Origin: Fibrobacter sp.
GTDB lineage: Bacteria > Fibrobacterota > Fibrobacteria > Fibrobacterales > Fibrobacteraceae
Reading direction: 5' to 3'
Length of the DNA stretch: 63,999 bases
Assembly: GCF_017545445.1 (NCBI RefSeq)
Contig: NZ_JAFWOM010000163.1
Location: forward strand, 1-63,999
This document shows, piece after piece, positions 30,405-38,457 of the stretch. The position numbers were made by a program, and so were the translations under genes. Positions within the stretch are counted from its first letter, which is position 1. Every line of letters begins with the position of its first letter. The notes under the pieces are model-generated. The model ran no database searches and had not been told where the DNA came from. It worked only from the letters and a program-made list of their open reading frames with translations.

Positions 30405-31382
30405 TTAAAACACGTAGAACGTAGCACCGATAGCAAACGACTTCGATGACAAATCATTAATGCGCCATTCGTTAAAGTCGTCGTACATATTGTCAATGCC
30501 CCAGTTGAATCTAGCATCGAAGCCAACGTAACGGTTGACGCGGAAACCAACACCAAGGACAATCGACCAGTCCAGAGGTTCGCGGCTTTCGTTATCCATC
30601 ATGTCATACGTACCGCCAACTGATTTATCCTTGGAGTTCTTAAGTTTAAATTCATCTGCAACAGCAATAGACGGCTGGATACCGACATCGAGATGGATTC
30701 TAGACCTAGCCGCTTTCAACGACAATAGCAACGGGATAGAAATACGGTACTGGCTAAAGGACGCACGCCATTCACTTACGCTTTCTTTATCTTTATCATA
30801 AGTTTCGAAACTGCTGCGAACCTTGCTATGCTCAAACAGTACACCCGCCTTGAAGGCCATGTTGTATTCATCGAGCGGGAACAATGCAAATGCACCAACG
30901 CTCCAAGTCAAGCCGGAATAGCTGTCGTATTCGTAATCATAATAGCCGTTGTCGCCAGAAAGGTACCCTGCACCAATAAAGCCCTGGAGGCCAAACGTGA
31001 ATTTAATCGGAACGAGGCCGCGAAGCTGGTTCATGTCAATGGTATCGGCAACGACAGGTTCCGAAACGTAAATCGTTTTCACTGGGCGACCGAGATGTTC
31101 CACCTCGCCAGGCCTATAAACCGGGCGATAGACAAATTTTTTCTTTTTCTGTACTGGCTGAGCGGCATCGGCACCGCGAACGGCCATAGGTTCAGCCTCT
31201 GGCACAGCTTGTGCGGACACTTCAGCAGATTCTTTCGCAGGGGCTGCCGCAGGTGCCTCGACAACAGGAGCTTCAACCGCAGACTGGGCAGGCACAGAAG
31301 TCTCGGCAGCAGGAGCAGCTTCTTGAGCCATGACAACAGAAGCAGCAAAAGCACTTAAAATTCCAATGTATTTCAGATTCAT
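30405..31382 (-). CDS. Outer-membrane beta-barrel protein with Ala/Pro-rich linker
   Basis: 325 residues. Signal peptide (MNLKYIGILSAFAASVVMAQ), then an Ala/Pro/Glu-rich linker to about residue 76, a basic patch (KKKKFVYRPVYRPGE), and an eight-strand-like barrel domain of the PorT/OMP_b-brl class (FGLQGFIGAGYLSG, SFSQYRISIPLLLSLK, LGVGFRVNRYVGFDARFNW), ending in the typical terminal Phe (ATFYVF). It probably sits in the outer membrane with the linker in the periplasm. Divergent from pepA across 102 bp; the antiporter follows directly. Confidence 0.78.
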   Translation of the reverse strand: MNLKYIGILSAFAASVVMAQEAAPAAETSVPAQSAVEAPVVEAPAAAPAKESAEVSAQAVPEAEPMAVRGADAAQPVQKKKKFVYRPVYRPGEVEHLGRPVKTIYVSEPVVADTIDMNQLRGLVPIKFTFGLQGFIGAGYLSGDNGYYDYEYDSYSGLTWSVGAFALFPLDEYNMAFKAGVLFEHSKVRSSFETYDKDKESVSEWRASFSQYRISIPLLLSLKAARSRIHLDVGIQPSIAVADEFKLKNSKDKSVGGTYDMMDNESREPLDWSIVLGVGFRVNRYVGFDARFNWGIDNMYDDFNEWRINDLSSKSFAIGATFYVF

Positions 31383-31484
31383 AGCAAATCCTCCAATGTA
31401 ATCAGTAATATTATAGATTTTTTATCCTTATGAGACCAGTATAAAATACATGCGGGTCCATAATAAAATACTAGATTAGGGTAT

Positions 31485-33062
31485 ATGAAAACAAATATTG
31501 TATCTACCGCTTCGGGCAAAGCCAATGTCAGTGCCCTCTTTTTCGTTAAAAAATCCGTCCAGTTTTCCAATGTATTGTCGGAAAACGCAGAAAAACAAGT
31601 CGAATCCGTCTTGAACGGCATGGAAGACGGCCCGTTTGAAGATTTGGAACTTTTAGAAATTGATGGAACTTCCACCATTTTTGTGGATGCTGCCAAGGAA
31701 CGCGGACTTTCGAACCTCGACCACTTGCGCATGGCCGCCTACCGCCTCGCGAAAAGAGCAAGCAAACGCCAAATTCCGATGGTGTCCGTCATGCTTGCCG
31801 ATGCCGCGCCAGAGCAGATCAAGAGCATTTTGCATGGTCTCCATTACGCCGATTACAAGTTCGATGCATACAAGAGCAAGCAAAAGGACGCTTTCCAAGT
31901 CACGTTTGAAATTGTCGCGGGAGAACAAGCCGCCGCATTCAAGAAGATTGCCGAAGAAGTCGCTGTAGAACAGAAAGCGGTGATCCTCGCCAAGAATTTG
32001 ATTAACACTTGCGCCTCCGACCTTTATCCCGAAGAATTTGTCGAAAACGCAAACACCATCGCGAAATACACGCCGGGTCTTTCCATCAAAGTCCGCAACA
32101 TGAAGCAGCTCGAAAAAGAAGGCTTCATGGGACTTGTGACTGTCGGCAAGGGCAGTTCGCACGAACCGTACATGGTTACGCTCACCTACAACGGCACAAA
32201 GTCTGCCGGAAAAGCCGCGAAAAGTGCAGTGAAGTCCACAAAAAACGCGGACAAAAACGCCCGCACCTCCAGCGACCACTTGGTTCTCGTTGGCAAGGGT
32301 CTCACGTTTGACACGGGCGGACTCTGCCTCAAGCCGCCTAAATCCATGCCCGAAATGATCAGCGACATGAGCGGTGCCGCGACCGTGCTTGCCGCCATAC
32401 AAGCCATCGCAACTTTGGAACTCCCGATTAAGGTGAGCGCCGTGTGCTGCCTCGCCGAAAACGCCATCGGATTCAAGTCCGTGCTGCCGGGAGACATATT
32501 CAAGGCGAAAAATGGAAAGACGGTCATGGTCGATAACACCGATGCCGAAGGCCGCCTCGTGCTTTCGGACGGTCTTGCCGAAGCCGGTGAAATCGGAGCA
32601 ACGCATATCGTCGATTTGGCGACACTCACAGGAGCTATGGTCCGCGCACTCGGCTACGCTGTCGCCGGATTCTTCAGCAACGACGACGACCTTGGACTCA
32701 AGGTCATCAACTGCGGTGAAGCCTGCTGTGAAAAATTCTGGAGCATGCCGCTCGAAGAAGAATACGCCGATGCACTCAAGGACAAATTCGCAGACCTCAA
32801 GAACACGGGAAGCGACGCTGGAGCCATTGCAGCCGCCCTCTTCTTGCAAGAATTCGTGCCGGAGAACACTGCGTGGGCACACTGGGATATCGCAGGCACC
32901 GCCTTCGTGAACAAGGCCTGGAAATACACCGAATACGGCGCAACGGGCTTTGGCGTGCAGACGCTCATCGAACTTGCCAGAAGAATGTCTAAAGCGGACG
33001 AAGACGGCGAAAACCTCGAAACCGACGCTATCGCCTGCGAAGACGAATATAGAGTGTGCTAA
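31485..33062 (+). CDS. pepA: Leucyl aminopeptidase (M17)
   Basis: 525 residues. The catalytic domain has the M17 signatures: VGKGLTFDTGG (Lys271, Asp276), ISDMSGAA (Asp294) and NTDAEGRL (Asp353, Glu355, Arg357), the two-zinc site and bicarbonate-binding Arg of the family. The enzyme removes N-terminal residues from peptides in the cytoplasm. Odd: about residues 239-264, between the N-terminal domain and the catalytic core, is a Lys/Ala/Ser-rich insert (KSAGKAAKSAVKSTKNADKN) not usual in PepA. No signal peptide. Single gene, divergent from the OMP. Confidence 0.93.
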   Translation: MKTNIVSTASGKANVSALFFVKKSVQFSNVLSENAEKQVESVLNGMEDGPFEDLELLEIDGTSTIFVDAAKERGLSNLDHLRMAAYRLAKRASKRQIPMVSVMLADAAPEQIKSILHGLHYADYKFDAYKSKQKDAFQVTFEIVAGEQAAAFKKIAEEVAVEQKAVILAKNLINTCASDLYPEEFVENANTIAKYTPGLSIKVRNMKQLEKEGFMGLVTVGKGSSHEPYMVTLTYNGTKSAGKAAKSAVKSTKNADKNARTSSDHLVLVGKGLTFDTGGLCLKPPKSMPEMISDMSGAATVLAAIQAIATLELPIKVSAVCCLAENAIGFKSVLPGDIFKAKNGKTVMVDNTDAEGRLVLSDGLAEAGEIGATHIVDLATLTGAMVRALGYAVAGFFSNDDDLGLKVINCGEACCEKFWSMPLEEEYADALKDKFADLKNTGSDAGAIAAALFLQEFVPENTAWAHWDIAGTAFVNKAWKYTEYGATGFGVQTLIELARRMSKADEDGENLETDAIACEDEYRVC

Positions 33063-33180
33063 AAGAAACTGAAATTAGATTTTTCAATCAATTTCGGGAA
33101 TATAAGCCCCCCTTTTAACGTCAAAATTCATACCTCGTATTTTTTCTTGACATCAGGATCAATGCGAACATATAAATCTG

Positions 33181-33200
33181 CAAAAGTCATATGACTTTTG
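33181..33200. promoter_or_regulatory. Perfect 20-bp palindrome upstream of the FISUMP lipoprotein
   Basis: CAAAAGTCATATGACTTTTG is a perfect dyad 105 bases before the lipoprotein start. It has no following T tract, so a regulator-binding site is likelier than a terminator; the responsible protein is unknown. Confidence 0.5.
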
Positions 33201-33304
33201 TAGATAAATGTCATGCAGTTTATTTTATCATTACCATGAATGCGAGAATTTTCCCATAAAAAAATTTGTATTTTGTTAAAAAAGAGTTTGGAAAAGGAAT
33301 ATCT

Positions 33305-34399
33305 ATGAGGATTTTTCGCAGCCTTAGTAAAACGATCCATTTTATAAAGAAGCAACCTATTTGTGCACTTGTTGTAGCAGGTCTTTACCTTGCCGCCTGC
33401 GGTGACGACAGCAGCGGTTTAGCCCCACGCTCGGACGACGATTCTTCAGTTGAATCGTCTTCTTCTGTCATCCCCGACTCGTCTGGGAATCTCCGATCCA
33501 GTTCCAGCACTGACAAAAAATCCAGCAGCAGTAAGATTGCCACATCGTCATGGAGTTCCGAAGGAACGATAGGATCCAGTAGCAGCATAAAGTCGAGTAA
33601 CAGTTCTGTAAGCAAAGTAGAGTCTTCATCAAGTAAAAACAATGTTCCGCAAAGTTATGCCGAAGCGAAAGTAGTGCCATCGGGAACATACGACTGCACG
33701 AAGTATAAGTGTTTTTCAACGGAATACCTAAATCAAGAATTTCTTGTAGCGGGTAAATATGGTGAAATTCTAGACGAACGCGATAGTCAGGTTTATAAAA
33801 CCGTACAAATCGGTGACCAGATGTGGATGGCACAGAACCTAGCCTATGAGATCGAGGACTTTAGTTACTGCTACGGTTACAGTGACGAGAGTGCTGCCAA
33901 CTGCGCTACCTACGGTCGTCTTTACCGCTGGGCTATTGCGGTAGGCAAGTCAGAAAGCGAATGTGGCTACGAACACACGTGTTCTCTTCCTGCTGAAAAT
34001 ATTCAGGGAGTTTGTCCAAAAGGTTGGCATTTGCCAAGCAAGGCAGAATGGGAAACATTATTCACAGCAGTTGGTGGAAAATCAACAGCAGACAAGGTGC
34101 TCAAATCTACATCCGGATGGTATATCGGAGGCAACGGCACAGATGCTTTTGGCTTCTCAGCATTGCCTGCCGGCTACTGGGACGGCTGGGGAAACTATTA
34201 CAGCAAGGGCGAATTCGCGATGTTCTGGAGTTCTACTGAGCACGGAAGCGACTACGCATACTACATGCGTCTGTACTATGACGACGACAATTGGCGCCTG
34301 ACCACCTACGTCAAGTATCAAGGATACTCAGTCCGTTGCGTCATGGATGAAGACGTTACTCCAGCATCCAGCAGTAGTGAGATTGACACGAACTCTTAG
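33305..34399 (+). CDS. FISUMP-domain lipoprotein (first domain; ends at an in-frame TAG)
   Basis: 364 residues from the ATG at 33305, preceded by GGAAAAGGA; an earlier TTG would only lengthen the basic N-terminus. Lipobox LYLAAC with Cys32, then a long Ser-rich linker with SSSS blocks, then a FISUMP domain (TIGR02145-type, about residues 155-350): VQIGDQMWMAQNLAYE, CATYGRLYRWAIAV, VCPKGWHLPSKAEWETL, FWSSTE and SVRCVMD. A lipid-anchored, linker-extended surface protein is expected; the function of FISUMP domains is not known. The frame stops at TAG 34397-34399, but the same frame continues with another Ser-rich linker and a second FISUMP domain. Confidence 0.85.
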   Translation: MRIFRSLSKTIHFIKKQPICALVVAGLYLAACGDDSSGLAPRSDDDSSVESSSSVIPDSSGNLRSSSSTDKKSSSSKIATSSWSSEGTIGSSSSIKSSNSSVSKVESSSSKNNVPQSYAEAKVVPSGTYDCTKYKCFSTEYLNQEFLVAGKYGEILDERDSQVYKTVQIGDQMWMAQNLAYEIEDFSYCYGYSDESAANCATYGRLYRWAIAVGKSESECGYEHTCSLPAENIQGVCPKGWHLPSKAEWETLFTAVGGKSTADKVLKSTSGWYIGGNGTDAFGFSALPAGYWDGWGNYYSKGEFAMFWSSTEHGSDYAYYMRLYYDDDNWRLTTYVKYQGYSVRCVMDEDVTPASSSSEIDTNS

Positions 34400-35053
34400 A
34401 GTTCTCGCAATGACAATTCTAGCAGTAGCGTAAAGTCGAGTAGTAGTTCTAGTGAAGCTATTTCAAGCAGTTCTAACGCAATAACGCCAGTTTATGGAGA
34501 CCCGTTACTTGATTCTCGAGATGGACGTTCCTATAAAACAGTTGTAATTGGCAATCAAATTTGGATGGCTGAAGATTTGAAATACGCCCCAGATTCCGGT
34601 AACGCAGCTGTAGGAAAACATAGTTGGTGTTACGAAGACAATGATGAATATTGCGAAAAATATGGACGTCTTTATGATTGGACTGCTGCCGTTGATACCT
34701 TAGATTCACATTGTGGCTATAACCATAACTGTGAACCGTTTGATGAACCTAGACAAGGTATTTGTCCCGAAGGATGGCACATTCCTAGCCAAAAAGAAGC
34801 TGTTGAGCTTAGAACGATTTTATCAAGTGCCGATGAAGATGATGACTTTGGATTTGATGTACAATTATCTGGATACAGAAATATCAAAGGACAAACCGGA
34901 AGCTTTGGCTTTGGCAAAACAATCATTTACTGGACGATTGACCAATATACAGACCAATATGCTAGTAATTTTATTTTTTCATCAAGCATGGCGGTTGCAT
35001 ATTCCTGGGATTTCAAATTCGATGCAAGATCGGTTCGCTGTCTCAAGGACTAG
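34400..35053 (+). pseudogene. Second FISUMP domain in the same frame after the TAG
   Basis: Directly after the stop the same frame reads SSRNDNSSSSVKSSSSSSEA, then VVIGNQIWMAEDLKYAP, CEKYGRLYDWTAAV, GICPEGWHIPSQKEAVEL and a final SVRCLKD before a normal stop. It is a complete FISUMP domain with its own linker but no start codon with a ribosome site; the Met at 34565 is the internal WMAEDL Met. So the two halves look like one lipoprotein of about 582 residues broken by a single nonsense codon (or by a sequencing error, or read through). Confidence 0.75.
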
Positions 35054-35067
35054 GAAAATCTGAATTA

Positions 35068-35385
35068 TTATTCGCCTATGCCCAATAGTTGAGTGTAATT
35101 TCGCTTGGCGTAGAGTATGCGATGGATTTGGACCGTATCACCCCTGACCACATAGAACATCAGATAGTTGTCGATAGGAATGACCCTGTAGCCGACGAGT
35201 TTCAGCAGCGAATCCTGATGGACGGGATAGGTGAACGGATGCACCTTCAACAGCCTGACCTGCTCAAGGAATTTCTCAAAAACGGAATTTGAAGCCGTTT
35301 TTAGAATGTTCGTAAAATAAATCTTGATCTCTGTCAGGTCCCTTTGTGCCGAAGGCGTGACGACGACTTCGTACTTTTTAGCCAT
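35068..35385 (-). CDS. RelE/ParE-family toxin
   Basis: 105 residues. VVTPSAQRDLTEIKIYF at the N-terminus, then GYRVIPIDNYLMFYVV and VQIHRILYAKRNYTQLL, the beta-sheet core of RelE/ParE toxins with a RILYxKRxY end. Depending on subfamily it would cut mRNA on the ribosome or poison gyrase; the sequence resembles the ParE/Txe side but is not decisive. It overlaps the upstream antitoxin gene by 8 bases, the usual antitoxin-first arrangement. Confidence 0.88.
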   Translation of the reverse strand: MAKKYEVVVTPSAQRDLTEIKIYFTNILKTASNSVFEKFLEQVRLLKVHPFTYPVHQDSLLKLVGYRVIPIDNYLMFYVVRGDTVQIHRILYAKRNYTQLLGIGE

Positions 35386-35635
35386 TCATCAGGTCCTTCA
35401 GGAATTTTTCAGCATCGGCGCATTCCGCACCACGCTCCACTTCGGAAATAGCCTCGGCAAGTTTCGAATAGAGTTCCAGCTGGGCCATCTGCTTTTCATA
35501 ACACTCGATGGACATCACGACCATGTCGCCCACGCCATTCTTGGTCAGATACATGGGTTCGTCGTACTTGTGTACGGTTTCTGCAACACTCGTAAAGTTG
35601 TTGCGCAAGTCAGAAATCGGTCGAATGTTCGGCAT
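35378..35635 (-). CDS. Phd/YefM-family antitoxin
   Basis: 85 residues. PNIRPISDLRNNFTSVAETV is the N-terminal DNA-binding fold of Phd/YefM antitoxins, followed by PMYLTKNGVGDMVVMSIECY. The C-terminal half (YSKLAEAISEVERGAECADA) is the toxin-binding segment. It should neutralise the ParE/RelE protein and repress the operon through the palindromes just upstream. Confidence 0.92.
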   Translation of the reverse strand: MPNIRPISDLRNNFTSVAETVHKYDEPMYLTKNGVGDMVVMSIECYEKQMAQLELYSKLAEAISEVERGAECADAEKFLKDLMNG

Positions 35636-35649
35636 GGAGATCTCCCTTT

Positions 35650-35680
35650 ATTATGATAATATAATATCATAATTATGATA
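35650..35680 (-). promoter_or_regulatory. Toxin-antitoxin operator with three half-sites
   Basis: ATTATGATA (35650-35658) and TATCATAAT (35665-35673) form a perfect dyad with a 6-base spacer, and a third half-site ATTATGATA follows at 35672-35680, overlapping the second by two bases. The array starts 15 bases upstream of the antitoxin ATG, the expected place for Phd/YefM autoregulation. Confidence 0.75.
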
Positions 35681-35699
35681 TGTCAAGATTTATCGCGGT

Positions 35700-36130
35700 G
35701 TTCTGATACTACATATAGTCAATCGCGCTTGGATGAGGGCATCTTGCAATCATCTTCAACAACGTTTTCTACATTACATTCAATATCGTTTTCGATATTT
35801 ATATTGATCTTAATTTCCATATTCATAATATAAATTTCAATAATGCCAAAAAAAATAACAGTTGGATGAAAATTTCTTCGGGCATGACAATTCGGGGGTT
35901 TTAAGGGGTGTCCCCTTAGGCGAGGGGGTGGAGAGCAACGACGTGCGAACCAGGGGGATGCCTCCCCCACCCACTTAGGTTGGTTAGGTATATGCCATTT
36001 GTCCGCCTGAGGCAACTAAAATTGACAGTTTTCGTTTTGTATTTTTGCTCAGTTTTGTTTTGTATTTTTGGAAATCAATTTTACGTTCAAATATGAAACA
36101 CGGCGTTTTTACCATAGTTTAGGGGGCTTT
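35700..36130. other. Gene-free stretch before dnaK
   Basis: No gene is supported. A perfect stem AATATCG-TTTT-CGATATT lies at 35782-35799. A GC-rich block at 35891-35985 breaks the AT-rich background and holds TAAGGGG-TGT-CCCCTTA (35902-35918) and GGGGG/CCCCC (35953-35957, 35964-35968), a compact multi-stem structure that may be a mobile or structural repeat. Two 21-22 base near-identical direct repeats (CAGTTTT..TTTTGTATTTTTG) start at 36026 and 36050. Confidence 0.5.
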
Positions 36131-36131
36131 C

Positions 36132-36150
36132 TTGTTTCATAACGAAACAA
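36132..36150. promoter_or_regulatory. Inverted repeat just upstream of the dnaK promoter
   Basis: TTGTTTC (36132-36138) and GAAACAA (36144-36150) flank five bases, 20 bases before the -24 element of the dnaK promoter. It is not the CIRCE element that controls dnaK in many bacteria. Confidence 0.45.
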
Positions 36151-36169
36151 AACGGGCGTTTTTTGCTTT

Positions 36170-36185
36170 TGGCACGAGTTTTGCT
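36170..36185 (+). promoter_or_regulatory. Sigma-54-type promoter for dnaK
   Basis: TGGCACG-AGTT-TTGCT matches the -24/-12 consensus TGGCACGNNNNTTGCW at every fixed position, with GG (36171) and GC (36183) exactly 12 bases apart. A transcript would start near 36195, leaving a leader with the GGCTCC/GGAGCC hairpin (36208-36221) and AGGAG (36237-36241). Confidence 0.72.
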
Positions 36186-36249
36186 TTATTGACGGCGAAA
36201 CAAAAAAGGCTCCAAGGAGCCGCAAGAATTTAAAATAGGAGATTCCATC

Positions 36250-38151
36250 ATGGGTAAGATTATTGGTATTGACTTGGGTACGACCAACAGCTGCGTGGCC
36301 GTTATGGAAGGTGGCAAGCCGGTTGTTATCGCTAACGCTGAAGGTTTCCGCACTACGCCGTCTATCGTCGCATTTGGCAAGAACGGTGAACGTCTTGTGG
36401 GCCACGTTGCAAAGCGCCAGGCAATCACGAACCCGGAAAAGACGATTTATTCAATCAAGCGTTTCATGGGCCGTACGGCTGGCGAATGCTCCGCTGCCGA
36501 AAAGAACATGCCTTACAAGCTCGTCGGCACGGGTTCCGATCCGGTCCGCGTCCAGATTGACGACAAGCAGTTTGCACCTCCTGAGATTTCTGCAGCCGTC
36601 CTCCAGACCATGAAGAAGATCGCCGAAGATTACCTCGGCCAGTCCGTTTCTCAGGCTGTGATTACGGTTCCGGCTTACTTTAACGACTCTCAGCGTCAGG
36701 CTACAAAGGACGCTGGTAAGATTGCAGGCCTCGAAGTTCTCCGTATCGTGAACGATCCGACGGCAGCTGCTCTTGCTTACGGTCTCGACTCCAAGAAGAG
36801 CGAAAAGGTCGCCGTGTATGACCTCGGTGGCGGTACGTTCGATATTTCCATCCTCGAAATCGACGATGGCATGTTCAGCGTGAAGGCCACCAACGGCGAT
36901 ACGATGCTCGGCGGTGACAACTTCGATGAAGTGATTATCGACTGGATCAACGACGAATTCAAGAAAGAAAATCCTGGCATCGACCTGAAGAAGGACAAGA
37001 TGGCCCTGCAGCGTTTGAAGGATGCTGCTGAAAAGGCTAAGATCGACCTTTCTGCTACGACTTCTACGAACATCAACCTTCCGTTCATCACTGCTGACGC
37101 TTCTGGTCCGAAACACCTCGACCTCACCCTCAGCCGTGCAAAGTTCGACCAGCTCACCGCTCACCTCGTGGAACGTTCTATGGAACCGTGCCGCAAGGCT
37201 ATCAAGGACTCGGGTCTCTCGCTGTCCGAGATTGACGAAGTGATCCTCGTGGGTGGTTCTACCCGTATCCCGGCCGTTCAGGAAGCTGTTCGCAAGTTCT
37301 TCGGCAAGGAACCGAACAAGACTGTGAACCCGGACGAAGTGGTGGCTATCGGTGCTGCAGTTCAGGGCGCTGTTTTGAGCGGTGACTCCTCCGTGAAGGA
37401 CGTGCTGTTGCTCGACGTGACCCCGCTTTCTTTGGGTATCGAAACTCTCGGTGGCGTGATGACCAAGCTCATCGACCGTAACACCACGATTCCGACCAAG
37501 AAGAGCCAGGTGTTCTCTACTGCCGAAGACAACCAGCCGGCTGTGACGATTCACGTGCTCCAGGGCGAACGCGAATTTGCCCGTGATAACCGTACGCTCG
37601 GCAAGTTCGACTTGACCGACCTTCCGAAGAAGCCGCGTGGCGTGCCGCAGATCGAAGTGACCTTCGATATCGACGCAAACGGCATTGTGCATGTGTCTGC
37701 TAAGGACAAGGAAACCGGTAAGGAACAGTCCATCAAGATTACTTCTTCTAGCGGTTTGTCTGAAGACGAAATCAACAAGATGGTCAAGGATGCCGAAGCT
37801 AACGCAGCCAAGGACAAGGAACAGCGCGAACTCGTCGATATCAAGAATCAGGCCGAACAGATGGCTTACCAGGCTGAAGGTCAGTTGAAGGAATTTGGCG
37901 ACAAGCTCCCGGCTGATACCAAGAGCCAGCTCCAGGCTGCTATCGACGACATCAAGGCCAAGAAGGATAACGGCACCAAGGAAGAGATCAAGGCCGCTAT
38001 GGACAAGCTCCAGGGCATGATAAGCTCCATGGCCCAGGCCGCCGGTGCAAACCAGGCGGGACCGGGTCCGCAGCCGGGTGCTTCTGAACAGCCGAAGAAC
38101 GACAAGAAGGGCGATGGCCCGGAAGTCGTCGATGCGGAAGTGGTTGACTAA
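36250..38151 (+). CDS. dnaK: Chaperone DnaK (Hsp70)
   Basis: 633 residues, usual length. Nucleotide-binding domain with GIDLGTTNSCVAVMEG, NDPTAAALAYGLD, VYDLGGGTFDISI and ILVGGSTRIPAVQ; substrate-binding domain with LLDVTPLSLGIET and QPAVTIHVLQGERE; helical lid and a Gly/Pro/Gln-rich tail ending EVVDAEVVD. It folds and protects cytosolic proteins with DnaJ, encoded 306 bp downstream, and GrpE, not in this window. AGGAG eight bases before the ATG. Its codon use is markedly stronger (GGT, CTC, AAG, CGT) than that of its neighbours, as expected of a highly expressed gene. Confidence 0.98.
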   Translation: MGKIIGIDLGTTNSCVAVMEGGKPVVIANAEGFRTTPSIVAFGKNGERLVGHVAKRQAITNPEKTIYSIKRFMGRTAGECSAAEKNMPYKLVGTGSDPVRVQIDDKQFAPPEISAAVLQTMKKIAEDYLGQSVSQAVITVPAYFNDSQRQATKDAGKIAGLEVLRIVNDPTAAALAYGLDSKKSEKVAVYDLGGGTFDISILEIDDGMFSVKATNGDTMLGGDNFDEVIIDWINDEFKKENPGIDLKKDKMALQRLKDAAEKAKIDLSATTSTNINLPFITADASGPKHLDLTLSRAKFDQLTAHLVERSMEPCRKAIKDSGLSLSEIDEVILVGGSTRIPAVQEAVRKFFGKEPNKTVNPDEVVAIGAAVQGAVLSGDSSVKDVLLLDVTPLSLGIETLGGVMTKLIDRNTTIPTKKSQVFSTAEDNQPAVTIHVLQGEREFARDNRTLGKFDLTDLPKKPRGVPQIEVTFDIDANGIVHVSAKDKETGKEQSIKITSSSGLSEDEINKMVKDAEANAAKDKEQRELVDIKNQAEQMAYQAEGQLKEFGDKLPADTKSQLQAAIDDIKAKKDNGTKEEIKAAMDKLQGMISSMAQAAGANQAGPGPQPGASEQPKNDKKGDGPEVVDAEVVD

Positions 38152-38152
38152 T

Positions 38153-38454
38153 TAGTAGGAAGTAGACGGTAGGAAGTAGGAAGTGTCATCCTGAGCGTGG
38201 TTCGACTAGCTCACCAACCTTTAATAAGGTCCCTGAGCCTGCCGAAGGGCGAAGGATCTAAAACATTAGTTTATACATCCTCCATCTGCAACTTACAAAA
38301 TAGGATTCGCTCTCTTTTAGGGAGCAATCCTTTTTGTGTAAATAAGGGTATCTGTTTATTAGTATGAATTAGGACGTTTGCAGTTACTAAAGGACAACAA
38401 AGCTTTTCCCTGTCTACTGTCTACTTCCTACTGTCTACTAAATGCCGAAGGCAT
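38153..38454. repeat. Heptamer-armed intergenic element between dnaK and dnaJ
   Basis: The left arm abuts the dnaK stop: AGTAGGA-AGTAGAC-GGTAGGA-AGTAGGA with a 7-base period. The right arm at 38410-38440 has CTGTCTA-CTGTCTA-CTTCCTA-CTGTCTA, the inverse of the same words. Between them lie a GTCATCCTGAGC...GAAGGATCT repeat (38184-38262) and a terminator. A hairpin ATGCC-GAA-GGCAT at 38442-38454 closes the element and includes the likely ribosome site of dnaJ (GAAGG). Confidence 0.7.
38302..38336 (+). terminator. Rho-independent terminator after dnaK
   Basis: AGGATT-C-GCTC pairs with GAGC-AATCCT (one bulged C), followed by TTTTTGTG. It implies that dnaJ has its own promoter or depends on read-through. 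Confidence 0.75.
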
Positions 38455-38457
38455 ATT

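Noticed and set aside
34565..35053. Independent gene starting at the Met at 34565
   Set aside because: The Met is in the conserved WMAEDL motif inside the FISUMP domain, there is no ribosome site, and the domain's N-terminal strand would be lost.
35719..35823. Small acidic 35-residue minus-strand frame upstream of the antitoxin
   Set aside because: No ribosome site, very Asn/Ile/Glu-biased because of AT-rich DNA, and not coupled to the toxin-antitoxin genes.
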